This document shows, piece after piece, positions 16,228-23,667 of a stretch of DNA of 64,000 bases. Made by a program: the position numbers and the translations under genes. Source of the stretch: Trinickia symbiotica (GTDB taxonomy: Bacteria; Pseudomonadota; Gammaproteobacteria; Burkholderiales; Burkholderiaceae); NCBI RefSeq assembly GCF_002934455.1, contig NZ_PTIR01000008.1:62001-126000 (forward strand), given 5' to 3'. The notes beneath the pieces are model-generated. The model was not told the DNA's origin. It made no database searches and was given only the letters and a program-made list of their open reading frames with translations. How positions within the stretch are numbered: position 1 is the first letter of the stretch; the number at the start of each line of letters is the position of its first letter.

Positions 16228-17076
16228 TCAGAATTCATATTCGACCGAGAAGTCGAGGGCCGTTTCCCCTGCCTTCTGCGTCAGCGGACTGCGCGCGGCC
16301 GATCCGAACAGCTGCTGGAAGGCCGCGTTGCCGGTGACATACCAGTGCTTGGCCGGCATCCAGGTCGCCGCGACGCCGAGGCCCGCGGACTTGACGCCCG
16401 CGGACGCATGGTACGGCGCGTAGCCTGAGCGCGCCGATTGCGCGGCGTTGATGCCGAACCAGCTGTTCATGTAGCGGCCGTCGGCGAACTCGACGGTCGG
16501 GCCCGCGAACCACGTGAATTTCTCGGAGCTGCCGGGCATCGGAAGGTAGGCGCCGAGGTCGCCCACCCATCCGTCGTCGCCGCCGATGTCGCGCCGCAAA
16601 TCCGCCCGCAAGACGAGCGGAAACGATTTCGACACGACATATTCGCCGAACAAGTGAGCGGATGGCGCCGGATTGATGTTGTTCATGCCGTGCAAATGAT
16701 CGATGTCGTCGGCCGCGCGTCTGCCCAGATCGTAGGAAATCGCGATGCCCGCACGCCAGTTCGGCCCCCTCAGCACGTTGACGCCGAGGCCCTCTCCGGT
16801 CGAGAGAAAAAAGAGGTCGCGGTAGCGAATGTCGATAGTTGGGCCGGCGACCACGACGTAGCTGTCCGCGCCGTCATAACGCGGCTGGAAACTCACGGAT
16901 GGCCCGATTCTGATGCGCCACTTCGGAAGATCCGGCTCGAACATCTGCTCCAGGGTGATGCCAGCCGAGTACTGCCATTGAGCGAGGGGCGAGGGCGTCT
17001 GCGCGTGCGCCGGCGCCAGTGTTGCGCCCAGCAGGCCGGCGAGGGCGACGCGCGCTACCGTGGTTGAGGTCGGCAT
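16228..17076 (-). CDS. MipA/OmpV family outer-membrane protein
   Basis: A 282-residue secreted beta-barrel protein. The signal peptide is MPTSTTVARVALAGLLGATLAPAHA. Family motifs include RIGPSVSFQPRYDGADSY, RYRDLFFLSTGEGLGVN and the terminal aromatic ending SVEYEF. Members are outer-membrane proteins, some acting as scaffolds for murein enzymes (MipA) and others as adaptive porin-like proteins (OmpV) induced through two-component systems. A good ribosome site (GGAA) precedes the ATG. It lies downstream of and convergent with nothing: receivers flank it on both sides, so two-component control is plausible. Confidence 0.9.
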   Translation of the reverse strand: MPTSTTVARVALAGLLGATLAPAHAQTPSPLAQWQYSAGITLEQMFEPDLPKWRIRIGPSVSFQPRYDGADSYVVVAGPTIDIRYRDLFFLSTGEGLGVNVLRGPNWRAGIAISYDLGRRAADDIDHLHGMNNINPAPSAHLFGEYVVSKSFPLVLRADLRRDIGGDDGWVGDLGAYLPMPGSSEKFTWFAGPTVEFADGRYMNSWFGINAAQSARSGYAPYHASAGVKSAGLGVAATWMPAKHWYVTGNAAFQQLFGSAARSPLTQKAGETALDFSVEYEF

Positions 17077-17326
17077 GAGCTTTCCTTCTTCGATTTTGCT
17101 GGTGGATTACCGGGTCGCTGAAATCGGCCCTTCGGTTCCGACATCAATCGTGCCAGAACCGACAGCAATGCGCATGCCGTTTCGGTTCCGGATCAGGCGG
17201 GTTCGTATTTTGCATTGCAATATACCCGTGCCTCACAGACCCTGCACCGTGGAGCTCCAGTTGAACGACTCTTCTGACGGCGAAGCCAATCAAGACGTCG
17301 TATTGTGGCGGACGTTCCGGCCGGCG

Positions 17327-17716
17327 ATGGCCGATCATCGTCGCGTACTGGTCGTCGACGACTACCGCGATGCTGCCGAGGCGTTGCAACTTTTGCTCGA
17401 TGCTGACGGCTTCGAATGCCGGGCGACGAGCGACCCGCTCGACGCATGCGCGATCGCGCGAGAATGGCAGCCGTTTGCCGCCTTGCTCGACATCGCGATG
17501 CCCGGGCTCGACGGGCTCGAACTCGCGCGCCGGTTGCGCGCCGATCCGATCACGGCGGAAATCGTCCTCATCGCGTGCAGCGGCTATGCGTCCTCACACG
17601 ACCGACGTCGTGCTCGCGAAGCCGGCTTCGACGCGCATTGCGCCAAGCCGCTGACGCCAGAGCTCATCCTGCGCGTCCTCGAGTTCGCGACCCAGGGGCG
17701 CGCCGATCACCATTGA
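17327..17716 (+). CDS. single-domain response regulator (receiver only)
   Basis: A 129-residue receiver: RVLVVDDYRDAAEAL, phospho-Asp in ALLDIAMPGLDG, Ser in IACSGYAS and Lys in HCAKPLTPE. This is the CheY-like form typical of hybrid-kinase tails, here encoded alone. The ATG at 17327 gives the compact domain; the frame is open upstream and a GTG at ~17248 would add 26 residues. The 250 bp before it carries no other convincing gene. Its kinase partner is not evident. Confidence 0.82.
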   Translation: MADHRRVLVVDDYRDAAEALQLLLDADGFECRATSDPLDACAIAREWQPFAALLDIAMPGLDGLELARRLRADPITAEIVLIACSGYASSHDRRRAREAGFDAHCAKPLTPELILRVLEFATQGRADHH

Positions 17717-17830
17717 GCCCGGTTGCCAAAAGCGCGACGAGCGTGATCAAATCGGGCGGGATCGAGTCGCGCGAATCGTGAGGTTCTAGCTAGCCGCTCG
17801 CGCGACTCGCCGTTCCGGGGGCCGACACCG

Positions 17831-18379
17831 ATGAGTCCAACAACGCCGAAGAGCCGCCGCCGCGTCGGGTTCACGTTTGCTCTGCTGTCGCTGCTTGCAT
17901 GGGGTTGCGCACGAGCCGAAGACCCGCGAGTCAATCGCGGGGGCGATCCTTTCTTTCAGATTTCGCACGCGCTTGGCCGTTGTCCGGCGCCGCTCGGGCC
18001 GCTCGAGACGGAGGAGGAGTGGCTTGCCCAGAGTCACTACCGGATCGAGCGCGGCAACAGCTGTTGGTGGGAAGGCCGATGCCGGCTGCCCAACAGCTAT
18101 CTTTACGACAAGGAAATCGCCGATTCGGTCAAAAGGCGGCTTTCGTTCATCGCGCCTTCCACTCACTGGAAGGAGGGCACGACGCTGTGGCTGACGCTGC
18201 AGCGCCGTTTCATCGTCGTTCAAGGCTGCGTGACGCCCGGCTTCGACAAACAGGCGTTCCTGGCCGAGCTTGCAAAAACGGCGGACGTGGAGCGCGTGAT
18301 CGACGAAACGACGAGCGACCCGAAGGCACCGCCCGCCTACGGCACGTTGGCGAATCCGACTGCGCCCGTGAATGAATGA
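17831..18379 (+). CDS. secreted hypothetical protein, possible BON-like domain
   Basis: A 182-residue protein with a signal peptide ending at CARAED (possible lipobox-like Cys but not canonical). The mature part has several Cys (GRCPAPLG, NSCWWEGRCRLPNSYLYD, VQGCVTP) likely to form periplasmic disulfides. The segment YDKEIADSVKRRLS...GTTLWLTLQRRFIVVQGCV...ELAKTADVERVIDET has the alternating pattern of a BON domain, but the match is weak. It is convergent with the antiporter gene (22 bp between stops). I do not recognise a function. Confidence 0.72.
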   Translation: MSPTTPKSRRRVGFTFALLSLLAWGCARAEDPRVNRGGDPFFQISHALGRCPAPLGPLETEEEWLAQSHYRIERGNSCWWEGRCRLPNSYLYDKEIADSVKRRLSFIAPSTHWKEGTTLWLTLQRRFIVVQGCVTPGFDKQAFLAELAKTADVERVIDETTSDPKAPPAYGTLANPTAPVNE

Positions 18380-18400
18380 TCGAAAGTCTGGGCTCGACAT

Positions 18401-19735
18401 TCAGTCGCGCTTCACCGCTTCCTCGTGCATGCGGTAACGGCGATACCGCCGCATCAGCGGTGTGGCCGATACGCCGTGGACGAGCACCGAAGCCGTCACG
18501 ATGGCGAGGGCGATCGGAGCGAGCGCTTTGACATCGCTGCTTGGGTTCTTCTCGAGCGCATCGGCGAGATAGTAGACGGTGCCTACGCCGCGGATCCCGA
18601 ACCAGCTCATCAGTCCGCGCTCTTTGCGCGAAGCGTGAGATCCGAGCAGCGACAACTCGACCGTGACGGGCCGCACCACGAGGAACAATACGAGGAAGAG
18701 CGCGACGTTGCTCCAGGTCAAAAGCGATCCGTTCAGCGTCGCGAGCAGACTGCCCACGACGATCATCATGGCCATCTCGACCATCCGCTCGACTTCGACC
18801 GTGAAGCGCAGCACCGTCTCGGCCATGTAAGCGTGCGCGCTTTCGGGGTCGGCGGCGGTGGCGGCCACGTCGGCCGGATCGATCGATCCGATCGCGGCTT
18901 GCGGCGTTCGTTCGCCCGTCGCCCGATGCTCGACTCGGCGCATGGCCACACCGGCCGCGAATGCCGCGAGGAACCCGAAGGCATGCGCGAGCTGCGCGGC
19001 CCCGTACGACAATTCGATCAGCCCCAGCGCAAAGAATCCTTCGAGGCCAAGCGCTTGCGAGTGCTTCGTGCGCAGCCAGGTCACCGCATGCGTCGTGGCG
19101 AAGCCGAAAATGCCGCCGATCGCGATGCCGCCCAAGAGCCCCCAGAGCGTTTCGCCGGCTAGCGCGAACACCTGTCCCCTGCTTGGATGGGCGAGCGAGC
19201 CCGCGCAGAGCATCAGTGCGATGATGGTGAAGGGCTGAGCGATTCCGTCGTTGAGGCCGCCCTCGCCCGATAGCGCGAACCGGACGGTATCGAGATCGTT
19301 TGCGTCGCGCACCTGCACATCGTGAGCGAGCACGGGGTCGGTGGGCGACAGCATGGCCGCCAGAAGCAGGGCCAGCGGCCACGACAGACCGAGGACCCAT
19401 ACGCCGGCGATGACGATCATCGGGATCGTGATCGCCATGCCGAGCAAACCGAGACGCAGCGGGAGCGTCCAAAGTCTATCGGACAGCGGCAGCCGCAGCC
19501 GCAAGCCGATGGCGAACAGCGACGCAAGCAGTGCAATTTCGCTGAGCACGCGCACGAGATGCGCATCGCGGACGATATCGAGCGAGAGCATGCCGGCCCC
19601 GGCGGGGCCGAGGGCGAACCCCGCGGCCATGTAGAGCATCGCGCCCGTCAGCGGCAATCGCTTGACGAACGAGCTCGCGACGCCCATCGCGACGCATATC
19701 CCGCCGACGACGAGGAACCAGATGGCTTCGTGCAT
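18401..19735 (-). CDS. Na+/H+ antiporter, CPA1 (NhaP-like)
   Basis: A 444-residue inner-membrane cation:proton antiporter with about 12 TM helices. Signature residues are visible: LSPTDPVLAHDV (ion-binding Asp pair region) and LSGEGGLNDGIAQPF, both typical of the CPA1/NhaP branch. A cytoplasmic hydrophilic loop follows helix ~8 (MRRVEHRATGERTPQ...). It probably exchanges Na+ or K+ for H+ in pH and salt homeostasis. It lies alone on the minus strand, 24 bp downstream of the DUF3175 gene, with which it could be co-transcribed. Confidence 0.9.
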   Translation of the reverse strand: MHEAIWFLVVGGICVAMGVASSFVKRLPLTGAMLYMAAGFALGPAGAGMLSLDIVRDAHLVRVLSEIALLASLFAIGLRLRLPLSDRLWTLPLRLGLLGMAITIPMIVIAGVWVLGLSWPLALLLAAMLSPTDPVLAHDVQVRDANDLDTVRFALSGEGGLNDGIAQPFTIIALMLCAGSLAHPSRGQVFALAGETLWGLLGGIAIGGIFGFATTHAVTWLRTKHSQALGLEGFFALGLIELSYGAAQLAHAFGFLAAFAAGVAMRRVEHRATGERTPQAAIGSIDPADVAATAADPESAHAYMAETVLRFTVEVERMVEMAMMIVVGSLLATLNGSLLTWSNVALFLVLFLVVRPVTVELSLLGSHASRKERGLMSWFGIRGVGTVYYLADALEKNPSSDVKALAPIALAIVTASVLVHGVSATPLMRRYRRYRMHEEAVKRD

Positions 19736-19759
19736 GCGGTATACCGCGTGGACCGCGCG

Positions 19760-20152
19760 TTACTTGGGACGGCCGAACGCTTCGCGCAACTTGCCCTTGG
19801 CGTTTTCGAGCACTTTGCGCTGAGATTTCGGCAAGTTTCTCCCCGCGCGATTGACGTAGAAATTCAGCATCGACATGGCCGACTGGAACGGCGTGCCGCG
19901 GCGCCTGCGGCTCGCGAGCGACGAGCGCTTGAGCGATTGAGCGATTTCGTCGGCGTTGCCCGACTTGAAGATGCCCGGCTCGAGATCGAGCGCGTCGCTC
20001 TTTTGCATGACCTCGTGCGACCAGCGACGTGGCTTGCCGCCGCTTTTAGCGGACTCCTTGTTCTTGCTCGCACTGGCCTGCTCATGGCGTTGGCGCGGGG
20101 GCCGGCCCGAGCGATGACGCGTCGACGCGTGCGGGGTGGAGCTGCGAGTCAT
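19760..20152 (-). CDS. DUF3175 domain protein
   Basis: A 130-residue basic protein. The conserved DUF3175 block runs from RRWSHEVMQKSDALDLEPGIF through SMLNFYVNRAGRNLPKSQR to the C-terminus. The first ~40 residues are low-complexity and Arg/His/Ser-rich, giving a strongly basic tail that might bind nucleic acid. Start ATG 20152 follows an AAGGGA site; an upstream open stretch lacks one. The function of DUF3175 is not established. Its neighbours (ferritin-like, PfpI, Ku, LigD) suggest a stress role. Confidence 0.85.
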   Translation of the reverse strand: MTRSSTPHASTRHRSGRPPRQRHEQASASKNKESAKSGGKPRRWSHEVMQKSDALDLEPGIFKSGNADEIAQSLKRSSLASRRRRGTPFQSAMSMLNFYVNRAGRNLPKSQRKVLENAKGKLREAFGRPK

Positions 20153-20371
20153 CAGTATCCCTTTCTGACAAACGGAATGAATGAGTGGATGTAGCAAATG
20201 AATGGAAGCTTCGATGCAACGTGCGTGCCCGGGTCCGCCGCACCGGCGCTTGGCTCATTCGCGCGGACTGGCACGTTAGATGCCTGGACCCATTGATGGT
20301 GCGGCGCACGAGCGTGCCGCGCCCGACGCTGCCGATGTTTCACTTTCTGTATGTAAACCGATGGAGGGATC

Positions 20372-20929
20372 ATGGCTAATCAACAACCGTTCTTGACCGA
20401 CGTCAAAGAGATTCGCAAGCGGGCCCGCGAGCATATCGACGAGGGCGCGGTGACGGCAGGCTACAAGGCGGACCGCGACACCGTCGTGAAGCTGCTCAAC
20501 GATGCGTTGGCTACCGAGATCGTCTGCACGCTGCGCTATCGGCGCCACTATTTCATGGCGAAGGGCATCGATTCGAAGAGCGTCGCCGACGAATTCCTGG
20601 AGCATGCGAACGAGGAGCTGGAGCATTCCGATTTGCTCGCCGAACGGATCGTGCAATTGGGCGGCGAGCCGAACTTCTCGCCGGATGGGCTGCTGACGCG
20701 CAGCCATGCTGAATACGTCGAAGGCACGTCGCTCGCCGACATGATCAAGGAAGACCTCGTGGCCGAGCGCGTGGCGATCGATAGCTATCGAGAGATCGTC
20801 GAGTATCTCGGCGACAAGGATCCGACGTCGCGCCGCGTGATGGAAACGATCCTCGCGCAGGAAGAGGAGCATGCCGACGATATGGCCGATCTGCTCGCTG
20901 GATTGCCGGCGGAGCGCAAGGCGAAATGA
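20372..20929 (+). CDS. ferritin-like/bacterioferritin-type protein
   Basis: A 185-residue four-helix ferritin-like protein. Diiron-type Glu/His positions are visible: LATEIVCTLRYRRHYF (first Glu), HANEELEHSDLLAERI (EExxH-type), DLVAERVAIDSY and ILAQEEEHADDMADLL (second EExxH). This matches stress-linked bacterioferritin/Dps-like proteins that sequester iron and limit Fenton chemistry. GGAGGG precedes the start by 5 bp. It heads a plus-strand series of stress-type genes. Confidence 0.9.
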   Translation: MANQQPFLTDVKEIRKRAREHIDEGAVTAGYKADRDTVVKLLNDALATEIVCTLRYRRHYFMAKGIDSKSVADEFLEHANEELEHSDLLAERIVQLGGEPNFSPDGLLTRSHAEYVEGTSLADMIKEDLVAERVAIDSYREIVEYLGDKDPTSRRVMETILAQEEEHADDMADLLAGLPAERKAK

Positions 20930-21054
20930 CGAACGAGGCAGAGGCTGTGCGGGGCGCCAGGCTGGGCACCACGCTTGCTGACTCGGTTCGGAGGACGAGA
21001 ATGATTCAGTATTTCTGATTCAGTATTTCGTCACTTGTTCGAGGAGTTCGACTC

Positions 21055-21609
21055 ATGACTAAGAAGCTGGAAGGGTGCAAGATCGCGATCCTGGCGACGG
21101 ACGGATTCGAGGAAGCGGAACTCGTCGAGCCGAAGCGGGCGTTGACGGAAGCCGGCGCGATGGTGCATGTGATATCGAAAAAGCCCGGCCAGATCCAGGG
21201 CTTTCGCCATACGGACCGTGGGGGCATGGTGACCGTCGACGCGACCTTCGACCAGGTTCGCCCGGACGACTATGACGCGGTCGTGCTGCCGGGCGGCGTG
21301 GTGAACGGCGACGCGATGCGCACGATACCCGAAGCGCAAGCGTTCGTGCGCGAGATCGATGCCGCGCATAAGACGGTTGCCGTGATTTGCCACGGCGGCT
21401 GGTTGCCCATTTCGGCCGGCATCGTGAAGGGCCATACGATGACGAGTTGGCCGAGCTTGCAAGACGACTTGCGGAACGCGGGGGCGAGCTGGGTCGATGA
21501 AGAAGTCGTCCAGGACGACAATCTCATCACGAGCCGCAAGCCCTCCGACATTCCCGCGTTCAACAGGAAGATCATAGAGTCCCTGGAGCAGCGAGGACAC
21601 GCGGGTTGA
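21055..21609 (+). CDS. DJ-1/PfpI family protein
   Basis: A 184-residue class I glutamine-amidotransferase-like protein of the PfpI/YhbO branch. FEEAELVEP supplies the conserved Glu and VICHGGWLPISAG the nucleophile-elbow Cys (C112) followed by His. The family includes general-stress proteins variously reported as glyoxalase/deglycase or protease-like; the precise activity here cannot be assigned. A short direct repeat (TTCAGTATTTC twice) lies just upstream. It follows the ferritin-like gene by 125 bp. Confidence 0.92.
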   Translation: MTKKLEGCKIAILATDGFEEAELVEPKRALTEAGAMVHVISKKPGQIQGFRHTDRGGMVTVDATFDQVRPDDYDAVVLPGGVVNGDAMRTIPEAQAFVREIDAAHKTVAVICHGGWLPISAGIVKGHTMTSWPSLQDDLRNAGASWVDEEVVQDDNLITSRKPSDIPAFNRKIIESLEQRGHAG

Positions 21610-21681
21610 ACGAACTAATGCCCGCCCGGCGCTTCCTGGCTGCGGTTTGAAATCGACGAGCAAAGAGCAGGAGGACATGTC

Positions 21682-22299
21682 ATGTCGCTGATCGTGGCTG
21701 GCCGGTTCACGACGTTCGCCGACGCGCAAGCGGCGGCCCGGCGCATCTTCGAGAACGGCTTCATCGAAGAGGACGTCACGCTCTTCTTCGTCAATCCGCG
21801 CGGCCAGCATGCGCGGTATCCGGTCGGCGGCGACGAGTATGCCGACCCGCAGGCCGCGCGTGCCTCCGTCGGTGCGGGCAAGGGCGGGCTGATCGGCGGC
21901 GTGTTGGGCGCCATCATCGGGGTCGCGCTGTTCGGCGTGATGTCCGCGCCGTTTCTGGTGCTTGCCGTGGCGGCGGGGATCGGCGCCTATGTCGGTTCGC
22001 TGATCGGTGCGATGACGCATACGGCGGGTGGCGGAAAGGTGCCCGATCATGCGGTGCCTCACGAGTCGCGCGATTCGGGCGTGCTGCTCGCCGTACACGT
22101 GAATCCGGACAACCAGCAGACAGCGGCGCGCGTGCTTCGCGAGGCCGGAAGCCTCGAGATCGAACGCGCACACGGGCGCTGGCAGGACGGCCGTTGGGCC
22201 GATTTCGATCCGACGAAGGACGTCGAGCCGATCGACGCGGCGGGCAGCGGCGCCGGCCCCGCCCCCGCCCCTCGGCAAGAGCCGCGCGCGAATCGGTAG
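21682..22299 (+). CDS. glycine-zipper membrane-associated protein
   Basis: A 205-residue protein with a soluble N-terminal segment (~1-65, ARRIFENGFIEEDVTLFFVN), a Gly-zipper membrane hairpin at ~70-120 (GKGGLIGGVLGAIIGVALFG, then AAGIGAYVGSLIGA) and a soluble C-terminal segment with a ferredoxin-like pattern (DSGVLLAVHVN...AARVLREAGSLEIE). The layout recalls general-stress proteins that sense membrane state, but the function is unknown. AGGAGG precedes the ATG. Confidence 0.78.
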   Translation: MSLIVAGRFTTFADAQAAARRIFENGFIEEDVTLFFVNPRGQHARYPVGGDEYADPQAARASVGAGKGGLIGGVLGAIIGVALFGVMSAPFLVLAVAAGIGAYVGSLIGAMTHTAGGGKVPDHAVPHESRDSGVLLAVHVNPDNQQTAARVLREAGSLEIERAHGRWQDGRWADFDPTKDVEPIDAAGSGAGPAPAPRQEPRANR

Positions 22300-22492
22300 A
22301 TGCTTTCGCCCGATGGAGCGGGCGCGAGGCCGCGACAGATTAGCCGCCGAGTGGCGGCGCGTGCCGCGAATCCGACGGGCACGAGCCTTGCAGACCTGAT
22401 TGTTGTTGCTGCCGAGAATGCCGCCAGTCGGTTGCGCCGCCCATGAAGCAGCAACGCTACTGGTGCGCCGCACTTCAACCCAGGAGGAAGAC

Positions 22493-22651
22493 ATGCTTCG
22501 ATACGCCGTCATCTTTTTCATCGTCGCGCTCATCGCCGCCGTGTTCGGCTTTACGGGCATTGCCGCCGGCGCCGCCGAGATCGCGAAGATACTGTTCTTC
22601 ATTTTCCTCGTCATTTTCCTCGCGACGCTGTTGATTGGTGTCTTCCGATGA
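22493..22651 (+). CDS. DUF1328 small membrane protein
   Basis: A 52-residue protein with two TM segments ([19 protein letters not shown] and [20 protein letters not shown]). This is the complete DUF1328/YtjA domain, a small inner-membrane protein family often found near stress genes. The ATG at 22493 follows AGGAGG with ideal spacing; the longer open frame upstream has no such site. Function unknown. Confidence 0.9.
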   Translation: MLRYAVIFFIVALIAAVFGFTGIAAGAAEIAKILFFIFLVIFLATLLIGVFR

Positions 22652-22811
22652 CGTTCGGGCCACGGCCGGCCGCGCAGGTGAAAGCGGCCGGCCCATCGCC
22701 GGACCCGTCGATCGAATGGTGGGTGCTCAACCGTTCCATGCGTTGGCGCATTTGATGCATTAACCTTCAGTTGCCTGTTGCGTGAACAGGTACCGATGAG
22801 AAGGAGCCGCC

Positions 22812-23630
22812 ATGTCACGCATTATCTGGAAAGGGGCGATCAGTTTCGGCCTCGTCAACGTGCCGGTGCAATTGCATCCCGCAACGCGCCCCGAGCGCAC
22901 GAGCTTCAATCTGATCGACAAGGAAACAGCCGACCCGGTCGGCTATAAGCAGATCAATAAGCGCACTGGAAAAGAGGTGAAGCGCGAGAACATCGTGCGT
23001 GGCTTCGAGTACGAGAAGGGCCACTACGTGTTACTTGCCGACGAGGAAATCCGCGCGGCGAGCCCTGAATCGACGCAGACGATCGATATTCTTTCGTTCG
23101 TCGAAGCCTATACGGTCTCCTTTCTCTATCTGGACACCCCTTATTACCTGGTGCCCGAGCGCCAGGGCAAGAAGGCCTATGCGCTGTTGCGCGAAGCGCT
23201 GGCGCAATCGGGGAAGATCGGCATCGCCAATGTGGTGCTGCACAACAAGCAGCATCTGGCCGCGCTGATTCCAGCGGGGCCCATCCTCGCGTTGAACACG
23301 CTGCGGTGGGGAGGCGAGGTTCTGCCCATCGACGATCTCTCGGTGCCGCCGGAAGACGCCAAGACGGCGGGCGTATCCGAGCGTGAAATCGACATGGCAA
23401 AAAAGCTCATCGAGGACATGACCGAAACATGGAATCCCTCCGAATACCATGACACGTTTCGAGAGGACATCCTGGCCCTCGTCGACAAAAAGGTGCGCGA
23501 GGGTAAGACCAGCGAGATCAGCGAGGGTGCCAAGGCGCCGGCACGCACGCGCGCCACGGCCGACGTCGTCGATTTGTCGGAACTGCTCAAGCGCAGCCTC
23601 GGGCGCGGCAAGGGCAAGCATGCTGCCTGA
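22812..23630 (+). CDS. ku: Ku protein, non-homologous end joining
   Basis: A 272-residue bacterial Ku. The core is complete: RIIWKGAISFGLVNVPVQL at the N-terminus, VGYKQINKRTGKEV, YYLVPERQGKKAY, and HLAALIPAGPILALNTLRW. A Lys/Arg-rich C-terminal tail (~240-272) follows. Ku homodimers ring broken DNA ends and recruit LigD. The ligD gene begins 37 bp downstream, so they almost certainly form an operon. AAGGAG precedes the ATG. Confidence 0.97.
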   Translation: MSRIIWKGAISFGLVNVPVQLHPATRPERTSFNLIDKETADPVGYKQINKRTGKEVKRENIVRGFEYEKGHYVLLADEEIRAASPESTQTIDILSFVEAYTVSFLYLDTPYYLVPERQGKKAYALLREALAQSGKIGIANVVLHNKQHLAALIPAGPILALNTLRWGGEVLPIDDLSVPPEDAKTAGVSEREIDMAKKLIEDMTETWNPSEYHDTFREDILALVDKKVREGKTSEISEGAKAPARTRATADVVDLSELLKRSLGRGKGKHAA

Positions 23631-23667
23631 GCGCGGGTAAGCCAATCGAACGAGCGGAGCGGCGACG

